Positions 44,657 through 55,765 of a stretch of 64,000 nucleotides of DNA are shown here, piece after piece. Below the pieces are notes generated by a model, which was not told the DNA's origin, did not search any database, and worked only from the letters and a program-made list of their open reading frames with translations. Both the position numbers and the translations under genes were made by a program. Origin of the DNA: Prosopocoilus inquinatus (taxonomy: Eukaryota > Arthropoda > Insecta > Coleoptera > Lucanidae); contig CM069870.1 in NCBI GenBank assembly GCA_036172665.1, forward strand, positions 41,250,001 through 41,314,000. The letters run 5' to 3'. How positions within the stretch are numbered: the stretch's first letter is position 1; the number at the start of each line of letters is the position of its first letter.

Positions 44657-44784
44657 TATACAAACGAAAATAATTTTAAAATGTGCAATAGAAGCAGTCC
44701 TATTAAACAAAAGAAAAAAATCGAGTCAATACGTGGAATAGCAAGAAAATTATGGAACTTTTACGGAGCTCTGGGACACCTGTA

Positions 44785-45489
44785 TATCAACGGTGGTGAA
44801 GCAGAAGCAATAGATATAATACGATTATTAATGTGTTAAAAATAAGGACATTTAATTAAAATTTTATTTATTGATGCAAAAGTTGTTAGTTTTTATTATT
44901 CAAATGTTACAAAAAACGACACGATTAATTTTTTTATCTTATTCGTTCACAGAAAGGCGCATAATTAAAAAAAAAGTTATGTAAACTCCAGGAAATAAAA
45001 CGTCCATGCACTAAAGGATAATTTATGGAGGTTTAAACCGCGCTATTACAATAATAAATCTTCGTGGCAAGGGTAGAAATTTGGCTACCTAAACAAGTAA
45101 TCGGACTTTACGATTTCTTTTGCGAAGGGAGAAATAACAAACTAGCTCTATAATTCAAAGCTCACGATAACAAAAGGAGAATAAAACACCTGAATCACGT
45201 TCAATACTACAATGCTGCCGCAGCACAGGGGAAATAACACTAATTCGAAGGGGATCTTCGCTCACAAATCTATTAATTTTGCGGAAACCTTGTTAAAAAA
45301 CATTATAAATGCCAGTTCAGTTGCCTTACTTTGTATTTGGTTTCGATTGATGTAATAATTCGGTGGCTATACACGCCCCTCACCAAAATTATAAGCCCGT
45401 ATTCACAATGGACGTAAACGTAAGATATACATAAGTAAGTATAGAATGAAAATAAACGTATCTTTTTGGTAATGTCAGCGCATTTTATA
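44785..45489. other. No gene seen; weak outer inverted repeat begins at about 45,398
   Basis: TATTCACAATGGACGTAAAC near 45,400 is a weak inverted match to 48,165-48,230 (GTCCATTGTGAGAAT), so a third, older element may surround element S. Confidence 0.35.
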
Positions 45490-45879
45490 CAGGCTGTCCT
45501 ACAGAAAACGCCCCAAGTCGTAACTCCTTTATTTATGGACTAATTTTAAAAAACGAAAATGAAATGAGATAAAAACACTAAAATGTGGTCAATTAATTAT
45601 TTTTTTTCATGGTCAAACGGCTGTCAACTTTTATTTTTTAAATGCCTCTGTATATTTTTTATTATTGTAACTGGTAGAGCTACTTTTTCTAAATTCAATG
45701 ATATGCAACACTTTAAGTTTTGTCCAGCAAATATGGCAGAAACTTTTAATGAAAGAATGAAAGTTATGTGTGCAAATGTAAGTTGCTATAGGAAAAAAAA
45801 TTGAAAATTGAACTTTAAGAGTGGTGTTGACGTAAAATTGTCAAGTATTCTTTGAAAAACAACTACAACCTGTAAAGTA

Positions 45880-47440
45880 CACTGACCGGCAAAATTATCG
45901 CATCACATAGAAAAAACTATTTTATTATGAAAACTTCACTTTCAAAAAATAACTTAATAATAATATACTAACTTTCAATTTTAACAAATACACTAACTAC
46001 TTTTTTACATAAAACAGATCGGTTTTGCTGATAAAATGAATCTTACACTTATGTGTCGATTAATTCGCTTGAACGCAGACAACTTTATTTTAGTATCTGC
46101 ACATTCTAGATCAGTTTCCAGTATTACCTTCTCCGACTCGGATAACTGCATCCATTCTACAGGGCATGTTTTGGATCAGCTCTGGATGAATACGTGATCC
46201 ATTTGCTCCCACTCCTCATTAAGGGTTTGAACGAGTTGATTAAGCATTTGTGGACGATTTCTACGCGCTTTGATTTTTCGGCCAAGTGCAACCCAAACAT
46301 GCTCAATCAAGTGTAGACTTCTCGCTGGTCAGTCTAATTTTTGAATTCCAAGTTCTTCTAAGTATCTGGTCACTACTCTTGCAATGTGTGGACGTGCGTT
46401 ATCCTGCATAAAGAGAAAATTGTCTCCCACAAATGCTGCAAATGTAGATCCAATATTTCGGTTATATACCGATGTGCATTTAGAGCACCAAGAGCGACAA
46501 GAACAAGATCTGTTTTAGCCAGGAGATAGATTCCTCCCCAAACCGTAACAGATCCGCCACCGAAACTTTCGTTGCTAACCATACTACACACCGCATAACG
46601 TTCTCCGGCTCTTCTCCATACTCTAAGACAAATATCAGGTGAATTTAGGACAAATCCAAACTCATCCGTGAAGAGTACCCTTTCCCAATCATCGGCATTC
46701 GAATGAATGTGATCGCGTGCAAATTGTAACCTTGCTCTCTTGTGATGTGGGAGCAGTAAAGGTCCGTTCGCTGTCTTCTGCTGGTTAAATTATTTTGTGT
46801 CAGTCGTCTTTGTATCGTTCTTTCACTCACTTCTACATTTCTAGCATTATGAAGCTCACTTTGGAGCTGCGGTGCCGTTAAATGCCTAGTTCGCAAAGAT
46901 GATAAGAGAACAATTATGTCATCAGCTTCAGATGTAACCCTTTTCCGACCTTGACCTGACCTTCGCTTGAGCTCACCAGTGTCCTGGTACTTTCTAGAAA
47001 TTCTAGAAACCGTCGACTGATTCATTCCTAGTGTTCTGCCAACATAGCGTTGACTAATGCCGTCATTTAAGAGTGCAATTGCCATTGCAGCTTGTTCAGC
47101 TGTTAAATGGTAACTGGTAAATGGTCTATTCATTTTTGTCTGTATTCATTAAAAATGATTAATTAAACAAAACAGCAGAAAATGAAACCTTAACTGACAT
47201 TAATTTCTAACAAAAATTCGATTCAGTAGTTGTAGAAACAAAACAACACTGGCAGTTTTGATTATTTGACAATTAACTTTAAAGAAAGTGTATCTCGATT
47301 GGTTTTTAATATCCATAGTCAACTACTGAGCTTGTTTAATAAACCTACAACAATATGGAATCAGCCTTTGAATTTTTCTAACGATCGCATAACCCCAAGT
47401 CCTTGCATTTTAAGTGATGCGATAATTTTGCCGGTCAGTG
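45880..47440 (-). mobile_element. Tc1-like transposon, 1561 bp, complete ends
   Basis: CACTGACCGGCAAAATTATC and GATAATTTTGCCGGTCAGTG are perfect inverted ends (pairing continues to about 26 bp). TA at 45,878-45,879 and 47,441-47,442. Size and TA duplication are typical of Tc1. The single transposase gene is frameshifted. Confidence 0.9.
46111..47133 (-). pseudogene. Tc1-like transposase, frameshifted
   Basis: 47,133 down to about 46,780 encodes an intact bipartite HTH: MNRPFTSYHLTAEQAAMAIA, GISQRYVGRTLGMNQSTVSR, a GRKR linker (GQGRKRVTSEAD) and ERTIQRRLTQNNLTSRRQR. After a frame change near 46,780 come WERVLFTDEFGFVLNSPD (first Asp), GGGSVTVWGGI and, after another change near 46,437, FLFMQDNARPHIARVVTRYL (second Asp). 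The third acidic residue sits in LIEHVWVALGRKIKARRNRP. Two or more frame changes and at least two stops (one just before that motif). DD34E-type by family knowledge. Confidence 0.85.
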
Positions 47441-47686
47441 TAGGTACCGCATGATAAGTGTTAATAATTCTTTCTCGCAACATTTCCTCATTTTCAGAGT
47501 TAAATAAAAGCTAAATAAAAAATGTAGTGGTGTAATATCGAGAGATAGTGCAGTCCAAAAATTCCTAAGCATCTTGCTCCAAAAAGCCTGCCTTTGCTTA
47601 GGATGATTTCTTTCTAAAGCATGTACTTTTTGAGATTTTTTTAATGCCCTCATAATCAAACGACTGTTAGCTTTATTTTTTAACAC
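47440..47686 (-). pseudogene. Transposase C-terminal fragment of element S
   Basis: Minus-strand reading gives WTALSLDITPLHFLFSFYL, resembling RSPDLTPLDFFLWGYLK around the last catalytic Asp of many insect IS630/mariner-like transposases. In another frame SENEEMLRERIINTYHAV follows, resembling the next helix (LRERI..A). The Tc1 insertion comes a few bases after this. Confidence 0.5.
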
Positions 47687-48094
47687 TTTTAATAGGCGTC
47701 ATAATTTTCAATTCAATTTTCAATTTGTGTTTGTAGAAAAAATATATTTCTATTAAAGTTCCATTTTCAGTTTTTTTTTCCTATAACAACTTACATTTTA
47801 ACTGTAATTGTTTCATTAATATTTTCAGCCATATTTGCTGGTCAAAACTAAAGTGTTGTATATCATTGAATATAGAAAAAGTAGCTCTACCAGATACAAT
47901 AATAAAAAATATACAGAGCCATTTAAAAAATAAAAGTTGACAGTCGTTTGACCATGAAGGCAATTAAAAAAAATAAGTATTTGTCCACATTTTATAGTGT
48001 TTTTAGTCTCATTTCATTTGCCTTTTCGTTTTTTAAAATTAGTCCATAAATAAAGGAGTTACGGCTTGGGCCGTTTTCTGTACGACACCCGGTA

Positions 48095-48410
48095 TAAACA
48101 TTTAATACAAAGAGCGAGACTCATTATTAAACACTACGAGACTAATCATTGATGTATGGAAATACAAACGTTTACGTTTAAAATCCACTGTGTTTATGTA
48201 ATTTTTATGTTTGTGTCCATTGTGAGAATTGTAGGAATTAGTTACAAACCTTATAAATTCACTTCACGTCAAAGAGGAACCACACTGGATGCAATTTTGC
48301 ACTAAAACGTACATGCCAACGTCGTAATTTTGGTAGCGTAAGAGCAATTATTATTACTGCATTCTTGCTTTCCTAAGCATTTCTGCACGTAAGGATATTT
48401 AGATACACAT
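48095..48410. other. No gene seen
   Basis: Spacer between element S and non-LTR relic R3; contains the weak outer inverted repeat (48,165-48,230). Confidence 0.35.
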
Positions 48411-49530
48411 CTGAAAATGTGCTTTTTCACTGGAATTTCTCATTTACTTTAATAGACGTAATTACTATTAGCAGTAATGTGCAGATAATCAATAGTGGTA
48501 TAAAGGATGTTCACAATCTTTCAGATCATTCTTTAATCTTTTGTGTTGTGGGATGTAAAATCAATAAAATTCTCCCAAGGTCGCACACATCTTGTAACTT
48601 TCATAATTTCAATTATAATTGCTTCATGTCCGAGATGTATTTAATCCCATGATATAGGATTTCAGATCTCCTAAATATTGACGAAAAGGTTGATCTTTTC
48701 AACTATTATACATATTAATATGATTTTTGATATTCATGTACCCTGCAAAACTAGTACATTTTCTAAACAAAGAACACCGTGGATCACTGGAAAAAATATA
48801 AAATTAATGTTGTATGATTAAAGCATTAAAGAAATTTATGCTCATTGTGACTATTATAAGTCTTTGCGAAACTTGACCACTGCCGCTGTGAAAGCCGAGA
48901 AAAAGCATATCTTGAACAGAGCTTCCGAAAAAAAGATAAGAAGTTTTTAATAATATTCCTGTCCAACTTCAAGATGTCGATGAAATTAGTAAATTCTTTA
49001 GTGAGGCATCAGGTCAGATAATGTTTCCCGATGCAGATACTCTTCAGTTTTATAATAATAACTGTGTGGTAAATGGATCTCATCTTAGTTTCAACGAATT
49101 TACAAAAATCAAGTGTTCCAAGTTCTCAATAGCACTAAAGCAAACTCGAAGGGCTTAGACGATATCAATTTTGACATTATAAAGGCGTGTTGTCCGTTTT
49201 TATTACCAGTATTAAACATATTTTTAATGTATGTTTATCCAAGGGAGTGTTTAAAAGTAAATGGAAACAGGCGCGAATCATACCAATACCAAAAGCTACC
49301 AAACCATCTGAAATTAGTCAATTAAGGCCAATTATCGTTTCGCCCGTGTTATCTAAAGTATTGAAAAAACTTATAGCTACCCAGCTAACTGATCATTTGT
49401 TGAAAACCAGGATACGTTTTGCGCTGTAGAACCACAACCTTTTTGGTGATTAGCTAAATATTTATTTACTCTATTATTATGTGTGTTATAATCTGACACC
49501 AATAAAATTATTATTGTTATTATTATTATT
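48411..49530 (+). mobile_element. Non-LTR retrotransposon relic R3
   Basis: Plus-strand ORF2 relic: endonuclease tail, linker and the beginning of RT, then a jump to a 3' end AATAAAATTATTATTGTTATT. Most of RT is missing, by internal deletion or template switching. The tail is the same type as in R1 and R2. Confidence 0.75.
48430..49429 (+). pseudogene. Endonuclease/RT ORF2 fragment of R3
   Basis: LIDVITISSNVQIINSGIKD and HNLSDHSLIFCVVG are the C-terminal part of an APE-type endonuclease (catalytic SDH motif). PWITGKNIKLM, then AVKAEKKHILNRASEKKIRS form the linker. SKGLDDINFDIIKACCPFLL, FKSKWKQARIIPIPKATKPS, EISQLRPIIVSPVLSKVLKK and LIATQLTDHLL are RT fingers. Several frame changes; the RT catalytic part is absent. 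Confidence 0.75.
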
Positions 49531-50579
49531 AAATAATATAGCCATGTGTGAATAACTGATTTAATTTAGTTACAAAGATCACATATATTTTTACCACTTT
49601 TGCGCTTGTAAATTAATAGATTTATTTATGATTACTATTTGTTTACTTTTTAACTGTCAAAATAATAGTAAATTGCAAAGCAAATAGTTATTGAGGTTTT
49701 AGTTTTTAACTTTCAGATGACGTTTGCAAAACACTCACGCTTATTTTTTGTCTTTCTTGATATAAGTAGCCTTGTGCGAAATTTATTTTGTACACTTAGT
49801 ATTTTTTGATCCACGAATGAGAACAATAAAACGGTCGGACTTTTTTTCATGAAAGTGCTTGCTTGTGCATACTTAAATATTAAAAAAAGTTTTAGTCTCG
49901 TAACAGCATTCAGCCAAATAAAATGAGCAGTTGCTTCAAGTAACTTACGTGAACAAATTGAAATAATTCTTGACTTTTTGTATCAATCTTCTTGTACAAT
50001 AAAGCGACACGCGTAACGTCTTCATACGTGTGTTTTCTCAAACGAAATAAGAGTTGATTCAATCTAAAATATTTAACATTTTTGGACTGTGTAATTCCTG
50101 AGAGTGGAATAAATCACTTTAACCCAATTTTACTTGAAAATTTTAAATAAATGTGAAACTGACTAATAATATATCGGTTAATAAAAAGATAGCTGGGGTT
50201 TTATTTTTTGGAAATTAAACTGCAATTTTCAGATTTTGGAAATAACTCAAAATATCTCAAAAATGGCATAATTTAGGCACAGGGAAATTTTGCTTACGTT
50301 AGAATTCAAAAATAACGAAAAATATAGTACTGCATTCAAAATAAGTGTGTTAATAGCGACTTTTAGTGCAACTGGAAGTAACCTTGTAGAATATTGAGTA
50401 GTTTTCTTACTGGTTTCTTTCAATTTCAAATATCTGGATACATTTATTATTATACAGTGAGATGATTAAGGTAATAAAGGTGATAAAGTAAGGAATAAAT
50501 GCATTATTTCCTTAATGTTCAATGTATACGAAAAACGCCGAGATAGGTCAATTTTTAATTATTCTTGCAGATTTGATGG
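49531..50579. other. No gene seen
   Basis: Unassigned AT-rich sequence. Confidence 0.4.
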
Positions 50580-52370
50580 TCATTTCATAGTCTAAAGTAC
50601 CCGAGATTTGACATGATGACCCGTTGCTGTAGGGCGTATACCACGCATGTGTTCCCTAAACTTTTCTATGAAAATTTTTGGGTCTGCGGGTAAAATCCTG
50701 GTTGATGAAAAATTCTCCGGCAACGCTGACTGATGTTCCATATAACATGTCCGGTGGTGCAGCTTTCAAATCATCTTTGATACTAGTGCATAGTCCAGTT
50801 AACAGCAAATCTAGTCATGAGATTTTAGGATTACATATGAGCCCTGCTTTTAAGGTTCGATACATTCTTTCCACAATACCATTGGAATGCTACTTTCAAC
50901 GTTCAATGCATTCTGTCCTCAATGCCGTTCGCTGCTGAGTAGGGTAAGCCTCTGATTTTGTGTTGCTCCGACTAATTTTGCGTAGGCAGTGAATAGTAGT
51001 GGCTCGAATTGTATGCATTGATTAGATATGATAAAAAGTGATGTGCCGTAACGACAAATCCAATTAACACAGAATAGCTGATGCGATGCGATCTTGAGAA
51101 CCTATCCACGATGATTAGTTAAACAATATATTAGTCTATTCACAATTGGTAGTTCGAGTAAGTCGATATAAATGTGATTAAATCTGTTGTCTGGCATTTC
51201 GATTTTGTTTGGTTTGAATTTTTTGTGACGCTGCATCTTTGCTTTCTGGCAGGATTCGCAGTTTCTGGCCCATACCAGTGCGTCTTTCTTAATAAATGGC
51301 CATACGTATTTTTTTTTAAGTTGCTTGGATGCAGTCCGTCCACTGGGGTGTGATAGACCATGTATTGAGTTGAATGCTCTTTCCGCAGTTTCTTTGGAAT
51401 AAATGGTCTTATAGAACCTGATGCAATGTCACAATAGATTGCTGTTCCTTGCTGGGAGTCTACTACAAGATGTTGCAGTTTAAGTAACAAATTTTTGTTT
51501 CTCAGCAATTCCTGCAGCTCTTCGTCATCGGATTGGGCTTCTTGGATTGCTTGTGGCCTCAATACTATTGGCATATTAATTTGATTCACTCTAGATAGTG
51601 CGTCGGCGACGATTTCTTCACCTTTAAAATAAACTAATTTCGTGTTGAATTAGGAGATATGTGCGAGCAGATATTCACTGCAGAACCATCCATTCCTGAT
51701 CTTCAAGGGTGGATTGGTAAAACTTGATTGACAAGTTGACACTGCAAGTAGTTTCCTGTCGTAGCTACTATATTTGCTTTCAGCTGTGCTTAGCTTACGT
51801 GAAAAAAGTTCAATCAGTTGTCGCTCATTAACAATTTCCTGTTCTAGTGATGCACCGATTGCTGTATCTGTTACATCAGTCTTTAGGCTTAACCGAGCAC
51901 TGCGGTTTGGGAATGCCTGTATAACTGATTCAGCTACGCTTTATTTACAATCTTTAAATGCTTTTTCTGTTTGAAGTGTACATGGAACTTTACGTTTGTC
52001 TTTCCTTTTAGCATCTTGATGGTTCCTTGATGTATGCATCAGCAGTAGTAATTAATTACATAAATAAATCGTCGAAGTTTTTCGATAAATCGTCGAAGTT
52101 TTTCGATGGTTTCCGGGTTTGTGGAGTTTAGAATGGCTCGAGCTCGTTCCATTGGTGGCTTGTAATCATCTTAGTTGATTGAATATTCTAGATGTTGGAT
52201 TTTTATCTAGTCAAATTGGCACTTGCTAACGTTAATAATCAGGTGATATTGTCGTAGTCGTTCGAACACCGTTCTTACGTGTGTTTGATGCTGTTCGTGT
52301 GAATCTCACATTATGAGTCAACTCCTTTACTATTTTACTATTTTAGTGACCTTGAAATTGAACTAAGATG
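50580..52370 (-). mobile_element. Ty3/gypsy retrotransposon pol relic
   Basis: Minus-strand pol fragments in the order RT end, RNase H, integrase, as in Ty3/gypsy and unlike copia. LTRs were not identified at either side, and gag, protease and the RT active site are absent. Many stops and frame changes. Confidence 0.8.
50585..52330 (-). pseudogene. gypsy RT/RNase H/integrase remains
   Basis: From high to low coordinates: VFERLRQYHLIINVSKCQF and ILNSTNPETIEKLRRFI (RT end), FFSRKLSTAESKYSSYDRKL (RNase H), GEEIVADALSRVNQINMP (RNase H end), GSIRPFIPKKLRKEHSTQYM with HPS (integrase zinc-binding part), then ISRYGT-like, QFE..LF.AYAKLVGAT and KIFIEKFREHMRGIRPTATG near the integrase end. The longest open piece is 51,140-51,589. 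A 21-bp exact tandem duplication sits at 52,064-52,105 in the RT end. Confidence 0.8.
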
Positions 52371-52375
52371 TCCAG

Positions 52376-53394
52376 TTGTTGAGATATAAATCTTCCCTCC
52401 GTGGTTTGATCAACACGATTCTCGCACCGCGCATGCGTACAAACGCAAATAACAATTTGTTTGTGCCCATTTGCTGTACGTATAATTGGTTTTATATGCA
52501 AAAATATACGTATCATAACTGTCTTTATACAGTGACCGGCAGAAAGTTGGCAACATACGGGAAGACTTTTTATTATTGATTTCTCAGGAAAAAATATTCT
52601 TTATGAAAGCTTCCCAATCTTCCCAAACTCAGGATGCACCTATCAAAATTTGAAAAGCTCTTATCATATACTAAGGAAATCAAAATATTTGATATCGACA
52701 TAAGAGTAAAGTACCTTTATTTTCCACGGTACGCGCAAATTTTATTTGAAAATGTTACTTAAAATTATTATGCGATCTCAAATAAGAAATCATAGCTACC
52801 TACATTGGGAAAAAAATTAGCTACAAAAAATTCTTTCTTCTGTTACAATACTACTCACTAGGGAACATGTTGACGGACACACAATTTATTTTCTCCGTTT
52901 AAAAATATAAATCTTTATTTCAAGACAGTATAATTGGTACAAGTACACACTGTGTTGAATTATTTTTCAGACATAGCAAAATAGCACGTAAAACTAATTA
53001 CTTGCAAATATCGTATCTTCCGTAAATTTTAGAGCAAAACGACAAAGGAAAGTATTGTTCGGAATTTTAAAATACACTTATATCATACTTAGAACTTCCA
53101 ATTTCACAGCTAGTTTCTTTTAAAATGGCAAAAATCTTCTGAATAATGCATTTAGTTTACTGACAAGTTAGCTATGATCGAGAAATATTTTAGATGTTTC
53201 TATATTTCAAAATTCGCAATTTCTTAACTTAGAAAAGTTTGATTTCTCTGGCGTTCCATAGTAATTGTAACGGGGTATTATAATATCCCGTTACGAAATG
53301 GGACGAGGAAAATATTCTGAAAATTATTTACAAATTTGATCGAGTTAAAATAAACATTAATCCTTAAGTGCAAAGGATGTTCGAACGTAAACAT
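52376..53394. other. No gene; transposon end at 52,532 and a 28-bp palindrome
   Basis: CAGTGACCGGCAGAAAGTTG after TA at about 52,531 resembles the Tc1 end CACTGACCGGCAAAATTATC in its first ten bases; no partner found. GTAACGGGGTATTA/TAATATCCCGTTAC at 53,268-53,295 is a near-perfect palindrome. Confidence 0.4.
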
Positions 53395-53805
53395 TGCCGT
53401 GACTTATTTCTCATCACTATGGGTTGGGGAAATATATTTTGCGCGGTTTAAATTCCAGCGAAGCGGGCAATAAAAAATATCAGACTGTAGCGTGCAAACA
53501 AACGCGAGGGCTGCGGAGACAACGCCGCTACAGCAATGGGGTTACTTAGTATAATAAAGAAGCAGAGCAATATTGCCGCAATAAAAAATTACAGTTATGC
53601 AATCAACTCTTCTTGTTTAAATGTGTAAAGATTTTCAGAGTAAGTAGTTGACCAATTGTACCTCGACCTCCGCCACATCGCATCAAAGTGTAAGAACGCC
53701 GTAAATTATTTTCACCGTCCCATTACACAATGTGCTTGTTCGATACATTTTTACGGCGCTACTGAAACGATGGCGTGTTCTTATTCAAATCCTATCCTTA
53801 CTCAT
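53395..53805. repeat. Dispersed repeat K, copy 2
   Basis: Inverted partner of 32,038-32,438. Neither copy shows terminal repeats or coding. The sharp shared block suggests a mobile element of unknown class. Confidence 0.75.
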
Positions 53806-54592
53806 CACAAAGAACATGCAAATTCTAACGTGTTTGCATAACGTGTTTGCAGCGATCCCTCGTCAATCATCGAATTTCTTCGTTTCCCCAAATACTATAA
53901 AAACCCTGTGTTGTAATTACCAGGCCTAGGCGCATTTTAACGGAAGGTTTCGTTAAATATACAAGGAACTACTAATATGCTGAAGCGATCATAGTCGGAA
54001 AAAGTTCTAAACTTTAACGCGTCTGCCCTGTAAAAACAAAATAATAAACCACTCGAAGACCGAGAAGTCTATGCGGCACGCAGTAACACTACAGTTCTGG
54101 TCGACTGGATATAAAAGCTTGTTTATATAATCGAGTCATTCCGAAATGAACTCGTATTCTTTTTACAGTGACGGCGCTAAAATTTATTATGCCAGTCTTT
54201 TTCAAAACTAGATTATAAACTATAAATACAATTATGTTACACACGTAATTTACATGAAACGGTTGCTTCTGATGCAATGAGCGCGAGGGTGAGAGTGCCT
54301 CGGGCATAAAAGCCGTTCAGCGGCGACGTTGAAATCTACCCCGCTGCTTTGTTTATCTTTAGACTGGTTTTTACCAGATATCCTAGGGTGTCCGACCCTT
54401 AGTAATTACAAATAAGAGAAAGTAGAGAATCTTGTTAGAGCACGTAGTAATTTATTTATTAATATATTTCTTAATAATTTGACTGATTTGGTCGATAGGT
54501 GCTGGAAATCCATTTAAACGTAGACGTAGATGTAAAAAAGTAATCTTTTTACTCACAATTTCCACTATATTTTGTAAAGTTACAAAATTTCT
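53806..54592. other. No gene seen
   Basis: Unassigned. Position of the 3' flank of the minus-strand PLE below. Confidence 0.35.
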
Positions 54593-54638
54593 TAAATACT
54601 ACATGTTTCGCTATTACTATAGCTTCTTCGGGTAGTAA
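54593..54638 (-). ncRNA. Hammerhead-like motif in PLE 3' region
   Basis: On the minus strand: TAC (stem I), CCGAAGA (core; U4 is C), GCTAT-AGTA-ATAGC (5-bp stem II), GAAA, CATG (short palindromic stem III with flanking A-T), then a U16.1-A17 type site and GTA (stem I partner). It lies about 40 nt after the PLE stop codon. The truncated sister copy (about 35,950-35,990) has the same layout with more changes. The altered core base predicts weak or no activity. Confidence 0.45.
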
Positions 54639-54668
54639 CATAAAATATCTTGTGGTCGGTTTTTATAC

Positions 54669-55765
54669 TTAATATTGAAACAGATTGACCAATGGTGAAT
54701 TGTTAAGGTCTAGCTGGCTATTCAATAAGTTGTCGGAATTTTTAAGCTTGTTTATTTCTAGGGATTCCAGGAGGTCTAGTTTTTTACTTTTACTTTCTAC
54801 GTGTAAAATTTTAAAACCAGTGTTGAAATTATGATGAGACTCAATGAGGTGTGAGGCGTAGTGTCAATCAGTTTTTTTATGAATGAAGCTGGAAAAGTGT
54901 TCTTTAATTCTTTTAGAAAAACTTCTACCTGATTGGCCTATATAAGTTTCTGTACAATCCCCACATACTAGCTGATATACTCCTGACTTATCTTTTTCAT
55001 TTATTTTGCTTTTACTATTTTTTATGTATTTTCCTATTGTATTATTGGTTTTGAAAGCAACGTTGATATTTAATTTAGTGAGATACTTGTTGATGTTTTC
55101 GCTAGTTTTGCCTGTGTATGTAATAACTTTATAATTGTTATCTTTTTCTTTAGTTGGGCTATATAGCAAATCTATTGTTTTCTTAAAGAGTTTTTTATTT
55201 AAAATATTGTCAATCATTTGTGACGTGTATCCATTATTTATTGCAATTTGTTTTATTATATTGAGTTCTTTTTGAAAATTTGATTTGTTTAAAGGTATTG
55301 TTAATCTGTGTATCATGCTGCGGAACGTTGCTAATTTATGTTGTCTGGGGTGATCTGATGAATTATGTATTGTTGTGTCAGTGTGAGAAGGTTTATGAAA
55401 TATAGAAAAAATGTGTCGGTTGTTTATTTTCTTAATCGTTAAATCTAACAAGTTAATTGAATTTTCAGTTTCTTTTTCTATTGTAAACTTAATGTTGTCA
55501 TGTAGACTGTTGATGAAACTGAGAAATTGGTCTAGTTGTCTATTTGTACCGACAAAACATGTGAGAACATCATCAACGTATCTGTACCAATACAGGAATT
55601 TTTGGAAGATGGGGTGCTTGTAAATTTTATCTTCTAGGAAGATCATAAATATCTCGGCTACCAGAGGCCTGAGTGGATTTCCCATTATTAATCCTTCTTT
55701 GGAAGTATAATAACGGTTATTGAATTCGAAATAGTTCTGTTTTAGGCATATTTTCTTATATTCTT
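54669..55765 (-). mobile_element. Penelope-like element PLE2, 5'-truncated
   Basis: One minus-strand frame from about 55,765 to TAA at 54,669-54,671 covers the RT C-terminal half and the whole GIY-YIG domain, with a single in-frame TGA at 54,864-54,866. 3' sequence with a hammerhead-like motif follows. The 337-bp fragment at 35,816-36,152 derives from the same family. Confidence 0.9.
54669..55765 (-). pseudogene. PLE RT plus GIY-YIG endonuclease, one nonsense codon
   Basis: NNRYYTSKEGLIMGNPLRPL (RT substrate-binding block; usual form GL.MG.PLSP) is followed by WYRYVDDVLTCF (active site YVDD), NSINLLDLTI and the connecting segment. GVYQLVCGDCTETYIGQSGR is the GIY-YIG core (here GVY...YIG) and RSFSKRIKEHFSSF holds the conserved Arg and EH. 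After TGA the same frame continues HYASHLIESHHNFNTGFKIL and LDLNNSPLVNLFQY to TAA. The RT N-terminal half is missing. The frame is otherwise open, so the copy is fairly young. Confidence 0.9.

Larger units (their letters stand above)
42749..44782. mobile_element. TA-flanked inverted-repeat element I, complete
   Basis: CAGGTGTCCCAGAGCTCCGT and ACGGAGCTCTGGGACACCTG are perfect 20-bp inverted ends with TA on both sides. The arms pair for about 150 bp and each includes an H-type end (GTCCAAGTATT). 2034 bp, containing H (44,283-44,656), a 58-bp tandem repeat and a hammerhead-like half motif. No transposase seen. Confidence 0.85.
45490..48092. mobile_element. TA-flanked inverted-repeat element S, interrupted by Tc1
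   Basis: CAGGCTGTCCTACAGAAAAC and GTTTTCTGTACGACACCCGG are inverted ends with TA on both sides. The arms (about 330 bp) share AACTCCTTTATTTATGG, AACGGCTGTCAACTTTTA and GTAGAGCTACTTTTTCTA, each with its inverted partner. A transposase fragment lies at 47,440-47,560. A complete Tc1-like element occupies 45,880-47,440. Confidence 0.85.

Noticed and set aside
53268..53295. 28-bp palindrome as a transcription terminator or element centre
   Set aside because: No loop, no flanking signal; left as an unexplained palindrome in the gap entry.
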